A stretch of 8,433 bases of DNA from an uncultured Dysosmobacter sp. (lineage in GTDB: Bacteria; Bacillota; Clostridia; Oscillospirales; Oscillospiraceae), in NCBI GenBank assembly GCA_934597465.1, contig CAKTSC010000051.1, forward strand, positions 1-8,433, in the 5' to 3' direction. The position numbers and the translations under genes are program-made. Below, piece after piece: positions 6,158-8,433 of the stretch. How positions within the stretch are numbered: the first letter of the stretch is position 1; every line of letters begins with the position of its first letter. The notes under the pieces were generated by a model that was not told the origin of the DNA, ran no database searches, and saw only the letters and a program-made list of their open reading frames with translations.

Positions 6158-6577
6158 ATGGCAGCGGATCGCTGCGCCCTGACCGTGTACTTTGAGCCGC
6201 CCTTCTGGGCGGGCCTCTTCGAGCGCTGGGAGGGGGAGCATTACAGTGTCTCCAAGCTGACCTTCGGCCCGGAGCCCCGGGACGCCGAAGTCTGGGAGCG
6301 GGTGCTGCGGGAGTATGACCGACTTCCCTTCAGTCCCGGCATCCCAGCGGAGCGCCGGGCGGAGCCCATGAGCCCCAAGCGGGCCCGCCGGGAAGCCCGG
6401 CGGCAGATGGAGGCCCTTCCCCGGACGGGGACGAAGGCCCAGCGGGCCCTGGCCCTGCAGCGCCAGGAAGGGAAGCTGGCCCGCCGGGAAGAGTCCCGGG
6501 CGGAACGGGAGGCGGCGGAAGCCCTCCGCTTCCGCCAGCGGCAGGAGAAACGCCGGGAGAAGCACCGCGGCCACTGA
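6158..6577 (+). CDS. yjdF: YjdF family protein (DUF2992)
   Basis: The 139-aa protein matches the YjdF/DUF2992 plan. An N-terminal LTVYFEPPFWAGLFER strand region and a TFGPEPRDAEVWE motif are followed by a highly basic, helix-prone C-terminus with the family-typical SPKRARREARRQ, TGTKAQRALALQRQ and a terminal QEKRREKHRGH. The molecular function is not established; the family is linked to the azaaromatic riboswitch and so perhaps to coping with toxic heteroaromatic compounds. The Arg/Lys/Glu-rich tail suggests a long helix or nucleic-acid contact, which is inference. Two in-frame ATGs exist. The one at 6158 is preferred because AAGGAGG (6144-6150) is 7 nt upstream, whereas 6152 is only 1 nt away. 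A strong terminator follows at 6596-6626. Confidence 0.88.
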   Translation: MAADRCALTVYFEPPFWAGLFERWEGEHYSVSKLTFGPEPRDAEVWERVLREYDRLPFSPGIPAERRAEPMSPKRARREARRQMEALPRTGTKAQRALALQRQEGKLARREESRAEREAAEALRFRQRQEKRREKHRGH

Positions 6578-6595
6578 GCGCCGCCACCAGGACAA

Positions 6596-6626
6596 GGAAA
6601 AGGCCCGCCGCTGGCGGGCCTTTTCC
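6596..6626 (+). terminator. Intrinsic terminator after yjdF
   Basis: GGAAAAGGCCCGCC (6596-6609) and GGCGGGCCTTTTCC (6613-6626) form a perfect 14-bp stem with a GCT loop, 18 nt after the yjdF stop. TTTT lies in the 3' arm, followed by CCCTTA. The A/T symmetry means it could also work on the minus strand. It separates the ftsY-rsfS-yjdF stretch from the regulator gene. Confidence 0.88.
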
Positions 6627-6699
6627 CTTATGACAGCCGATTCCCCCGCCTTGTGAACGGCTCCCCGGGCCGCTCCATTCCTCGCAATGGCGGAAAAGA

Positions 6700-6789
6700 T
6701 TCCCCCCGGCAACCCAAAGTTGCGCCATAGCTGCTGGCGGCAACCGGGGAAAAGCTGCTATCCTGGGGCCAAACGGCGGCAATGGCCGC
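6700..6789. repeat. Nested inverted and direct repeats upstream of the XRE-type gene
   Basis: TTCCCC (6700-6705) pairs with GGGGAA (6746-6751). Inside this, GCAAC (6709-6713) pairs with GTTGC (6719-6723), or GTTGC pairs instead with a second GCAAC at 6740-6744. GGCAACC is thus directly repeated at 6708-6714 and 6739-6745, with its inverse between. A further hairpin GCGGC-AATG-GCCGC occupies 6776-6789, just before the AAGGAGG ribosome site. This could be an operator, a mutually exclusive RNA fold or both. I find no convincing -35/-10 pair here; TGCTATCCT (6756-6764) is at best a weak extended -10. Confidence 0.5.
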
Positions 6790-6807
6790 AAAGAAGGAGG
6801 ATCCCCT

Positions 6808-7182
6808 ATGAAACTCACTGCAGTCAATGTGCTCGTCTCGTGCCTGTTCCTGGCGCTGTTCCTGGCACTGTTCCTCTGGCTCCTGTCCCTTCTCATCCGG
6901 GCGCTGCGGAAGTATCTTCGCTCGGCCCCGGCCCGGCAGGAAAAGGCGGAAGACCGCCGCTCCCTGGGGGAGGTCTTGAAGGCCCAGCGCCTCCGCTGCC
7001 GGATGACCCAGGAGTTCGTGGCGGAGACCCTGGGGGTCAGCCGCCAGGCCGTCAGCAAGTGGGAGCGGGGGGAGGCGGATCCCAGCACCGCCAACCTCCT
7101 GGCCCTGGGACGGCTCTACGGCGTCCCGGCGGAGGAGCTGCTGCGCGCCGCCGCGGGGGAGAAAAATCCCGATACCCCTTGA
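6808..7182 (+). CDS. Membrane-anchored XRE-family helix-turn-helix protein
   Basis: The 124-aa protein has an N-terminal hydrophobic segment (about 5-30, very Leu-rich), a basic juxtamembrane stretch RALRKYLR (31-38), a short linker, and a Cro/C1-type HTH domain (about 52-112). The HTH is textbook: LGEVLKAQRLRCRMTQEFVAETLGVSRQAVSKWERG, with recognition helix around 78-88, then DPSTANLLALGRLYGVPAEELL. DNA binding is therefore likely, with the domain held at the cytoplasmic face of the membrane. AAGGAGG at 6794-6800 lies 7 nt before the ATG. Its targets are unknown; palindromes upstream are candidates for autoregulation. Membrane-linked XRE proteins more often have the HTH first and the helices last, so this order is unusual. 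The gene lies between a terminator and the leuS promoter, so it is probably its own unit. Confidence 0.9.
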   Translation: MKLTAVNVLVSCLFLALFLALFLWLLSLLIRALRKYLRSAPARQEKAEDRRSLGEVLKAQRLRCRMTQEFVAETLGVSRQAVSKWERGEADPSTANLLALGRLYGVPAEELLRAAAGEKNPDTP

Positions 7183-7206
7183 CAAACGGAGAAATGCGCA
7201 TAAAAT
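7179..7206 (+). promoter_or_regulatory. Sigma-A type promoter of the leuS T-box operon
   Basis: A perfect -35 TTGACA (7179-7184) and -10 TAAAAT (7201-7206) are separated by 16 nt. The -35 overlaps the stop codon (7180-7182) of the preceding regulator gene. Transcription should start near 7212-7215, just ahead of the T-box leader. This is the clearest promoter in the window. Confidence 0.85.
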
Positions 7207-7212
7207 AGACTT

Positions 7213-7471
7213 GTTATCCGCGTGGATGGGGAGAAAACCGGGAGAGACCCTCTTCAGAGAGCCGGCGGCCGCTGTGAGCCGGTGGGGGAGCCCTGGGATA
7301 CTGGCCCCGGAGCGTCCGGCCTGAAGGAACGAGTAGGGCGGGACGGCAGGCCGCCGTTACCGGCCATGGCCCTTCGGGCCGCTGAGCGCCCGCCGGGAGA
7401 CCGGCGGCGGAATCAGGGTGGTATCGCGTGTGAAACGCCCCTGAGCCTTCGGGCTCAGGGGCGTTTTTTTT
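7213..7471 (+). promoter_or_regulatory. T-box leader with leucine (CUG) specifier
   Basis: T-box leaders read tRNA charging: uncharged tRNA pairs with a specifier codon and, through its 3' end, stabilises an antiterminator. Seen here are the AGAGA bulge (7256-7260) before GCCGG, a GCTGTGAGCC distal Stem I element (7271-7280), a specifier region GGGATA-CTG-GCCCC with CTG at 7291-7293 followed by a purine, GAGTAGG (7331-7337) and CGTTA (7354-7358) of Stem II/III, and the T-box proper AGGGTGGTATCGCG (7415-7428). Its UGGU (7419-7422) matches a tRNA ending in A-C-C-A, as for tRNA-Leu. The CTG reading as Leu agrees with leuS downstream. This leader fills the gap between the regulator gene and the next coding frame. 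Confidence 0.93.
7433..7471 (+). terminator. T-box regulated intrinsic terminator
   Basis: CGCCCCTGAGCC (7436-7447) and GGCTCAGGGGCG (7452-7463) form a 12-bp stem capped by a stable C(UUCG)G tetraloop, flanked by AAA on the left and eight T on the right (7464-7471). The 5' arm can instead pair with the T-box GGGTGG segment to form the antiterminator. It lies upstream of both following genes, so both depend on read-through. Confidence 0.95.
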
Positions 7472-7507
7472 GGAAAGGAACGATGCTGTGAGAAGCGCTG
7501 TTACGTC

Positions 7508-7837
7508 TTGGCAGCCCTTCTGGGCTGCGTGCCCTACGCCTTTTTGGCCCTCTGGGGGGACGCGGAGCGGGGCACCCTGGGGCTCTATGCCATCTTCCTT
7601 CTCGGCATGGCGGCGCTGCTGCTGCTCTGCCGGGGGAAGGACGCCTTCCTGGCGATGCTGGGGGCCGACGCACTCAGCTGCCTGACCTCCTGTCTCTGCG
7701 TGTTCCTCTTTCGGCGGGAGAGCTGGAGTGGCCATTTTGCCCCCATGACGCCTCTGAGCCTGGTATTCTCCCTCTTCCTCCTGGCCTTGTTCCTCCAGCT
7801 CATCGCCTGGCGGGCCATCGGGCGGAAGAGGAGATAA
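7508..7837 (+). CDS. Leucine-rich small integral membrane protein, start uncertain (possible frameshift)
   Basis: I do not recognise this family. From TTG 7508 it gives 109 aa with four hydrophobic segments (about 1-17, 25-41, 51-68, 80-103) and a basic C-terminus GRKRR. Leucine makes up 26 of 109 residues. Strong G/C third-position bias supports real coding. The start is problematic: the frame has no ATG or GTG between the upstream stop (7442) and TTG 7508, and TTG has no Shine-Dalgarno site. A good site AAAGGAA (7474-7480) instead points to GTG 7488, which is in another frame. One inserted base between 7488 and 7507 would join them into a protein beginning with a short basic segment and a full first helix. 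The T-box leader upstream and leuS 40 nt downstream place it in the leucine-controlled operon. Confidence 0.7.
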   Translation: MAALLGCVPYAFLALWGDAERGTLGLYAIFLLGMAALLLLCRGKDAFLAMLGADALSCLTSCLCVFLFRRESWSGHFAPMTPLSLVFSLFLLALFLQLIAWRAIGRKRR

Positions 7838-7877
7838 CTTTGCGTTTACCGACATTCATCATAGAAGGAGAGACGAA

Positions 7878-8433
7878 ATGAAGTACGATTTCACCGCCAT
7901 CGAGCAGAAGTGGCAGCAGAAGTGGTTGGAGACCAAGCCCTTCACCGCCGTCACCGGCGACCCCCGGCCCAAGTTCTACGGCCTCATCGAGTTCCCCTAT
8001 CCCTCTGGCCAGGGCCTCCACGTGGGCCACGCCCGGCCCTTCACGGCCATGGACATCATCTGCCGCAAGAAGCGGATGCAGGGCTACAACGTCCTCTTCC
8101 CCATGGGCTACGACGCCTTCGGTCTGCCCACGGAGAACTACGCCATCAAGAATCACATCCACCCCGCCATCGTCACCAAGCAGAACATTGCCAACTTCAC
8201 CAAGCAGCTCCACCTGCTGGGCTACTCCTTCGACTGGGATCGGGTCATCGACACCACCGACCCCGGCTACTACAAGTGGACGCAGTGGATCTTCCTGCAG
8301 CTCTTCAAGCGCGGCCTTGCCTACAAGGCGTCCATGCCCGTGAACTGGTGCACCTCCTGCAAGTGCGTCCTCGCCAACGAGGAAGTGGTGGAGGGCGTCT
8401 GCGAGCGCTGCGGCAGCCCCGTCATCCGCAAGG
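7878..8433 (+). CDS. leuS: Leucyl-tRNA synthetase, 5' part (3' end outside window)
   Basis: LeuRS charges tRNA-Leu with leucine. The first 185 residues are present. The class Ia catalytic core is clear: [22 protein letters not shown] (38-59) contains the HIGH motif as HVGH (48-51), followed by [15 protein letters not shown] (76-90), the LGYSFDWDR segment (114-122), and [20 protein letters not shown] (131-150). The run [15 protein letters not shown] and [11 protein letters not shown] (C158, C161, C175, C178) looks like the zinc-binding module found in many LeuRS. The editing CP1 domain and KMSKS motif would lie beyond 8433. ATG 7878 is supported by AAGGAGA (7865-7871). Expression should be controlled by the T-box leader at 7213-7471, through the intervening membrane-protein gene. 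Confidence 0.97.
   Translation, partial: MKYDFTAIEQKWQQKWLETKPFTAVTGDPRPKFYGLIEFPYPSGQGLHVGHARPFTAMDIICRKKRMQGYNVLFPMGYDAFGLPTENYAIKNHIHPAIVTKQNIANFTKQLHLLGYSFDWDRVIDTTDPGYYKWTQWIFLQLFKRGLAYKASMPVNWCTSCKCVLANEEVVEGVCERCGSPVIRK

Noticed and set aside
6687..7208. 173-aa + strand frame overlapping the regulator gene
   Set aside because: Low-complexity Gly/Pro/Arg shadow of the HTH gene in another frame, with no ribosome site and no domain.
7222..7491. 89-aa frame across the T-box leader
   Set aside because: The whole stretch is explained by conserved T-box RNA elements and its terminator.
7470..7685. 71-aa frame starting at ATG 7470 or GTG 7488
   Set aside because: It has the best ribosome-site spacing but encodes a Trp/Pro/Ser-rich shadow sequence. 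The neighbouring frame gives coherent membrane helices and typical codon use.
1..8433. tRNA, rRNA, CRISPR arrays, insertion sequences, prophage genes
   Set aside because: No cloverleaf, spaced direct-repeat array, transposase or terminal inverted repeats were seen on either strand.

Overview
The window is a compact, GC-rich stretch of bacterial chromosome with every gene on the + strand. Strong AGGAGG-type Shine-Dalgarno sites, a T-box leader, a YjdF-type leader and the order nadD/yqeK - LCP protein - rsfS - leuS point to a high-GC member of the Clostridia, probably Oscillospiraceae (the Flavonifractor/Oscillibacter side). That placement is inferred from gene content and composition, not from a database search.

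Positions 1-5961 look like one tightly packed operon. It holds the 3' part of ftsY (SRP receptor), a 65-aa two-helix membrane protein, rph (RNase PH), a 95-aa PQ-loop/SemiSWEET-like membrane protein, rdgB (XTP/dITP pyrophosphatase), yhbY (ribosome-assembly RNA-binding protein), a 398-aa fusion of NadD (NaMN adenylyltransferase) with YqeK (HD-domain Ap4A hydrolase), an LCP-family cell-wall ligase with a Pro/Thr/Asp-rich tail, and rsfS (ribosome silencing factor). Gaps range from a 4-nt overlap to about 45 nt. The themes are protein targeting, RNA maturation and ribosome control, nucleotide-pool cleaning, NAD synthesis and envelope assembly.

Positions 5962-6630 form a second unit. A structured leader, best explained as a yjdF-type (azaaromatic-sensing) riboswitch, precedes a YjdF/DUF2992 gene. 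An 8-nt segment inside the leader is exactly complementary to the yjdF Shine-Dalgarno site, which suggests translational control. A strong intrinsic terminator closes the unit.

Positions 6631-7182 hold a palindrome-rich spacer and a small XRE-type regulator with an unusual N-terminal membrane helix.

Positions 7179-8433 form a third unit. A near-consensus promoter overlaps the stop codon of the regulator gene and drives a complete T-box leader (apparent Leu CUG specifier, UGGU bulge, UUCG-capped terminator). After it come a leucine-rich small membrane protein with a problematic start, then the 5' part of leuS. Charged versus uncharged tRNA-Leu should therefore control both the membrane protein and leucyl-tRNA synthetase.
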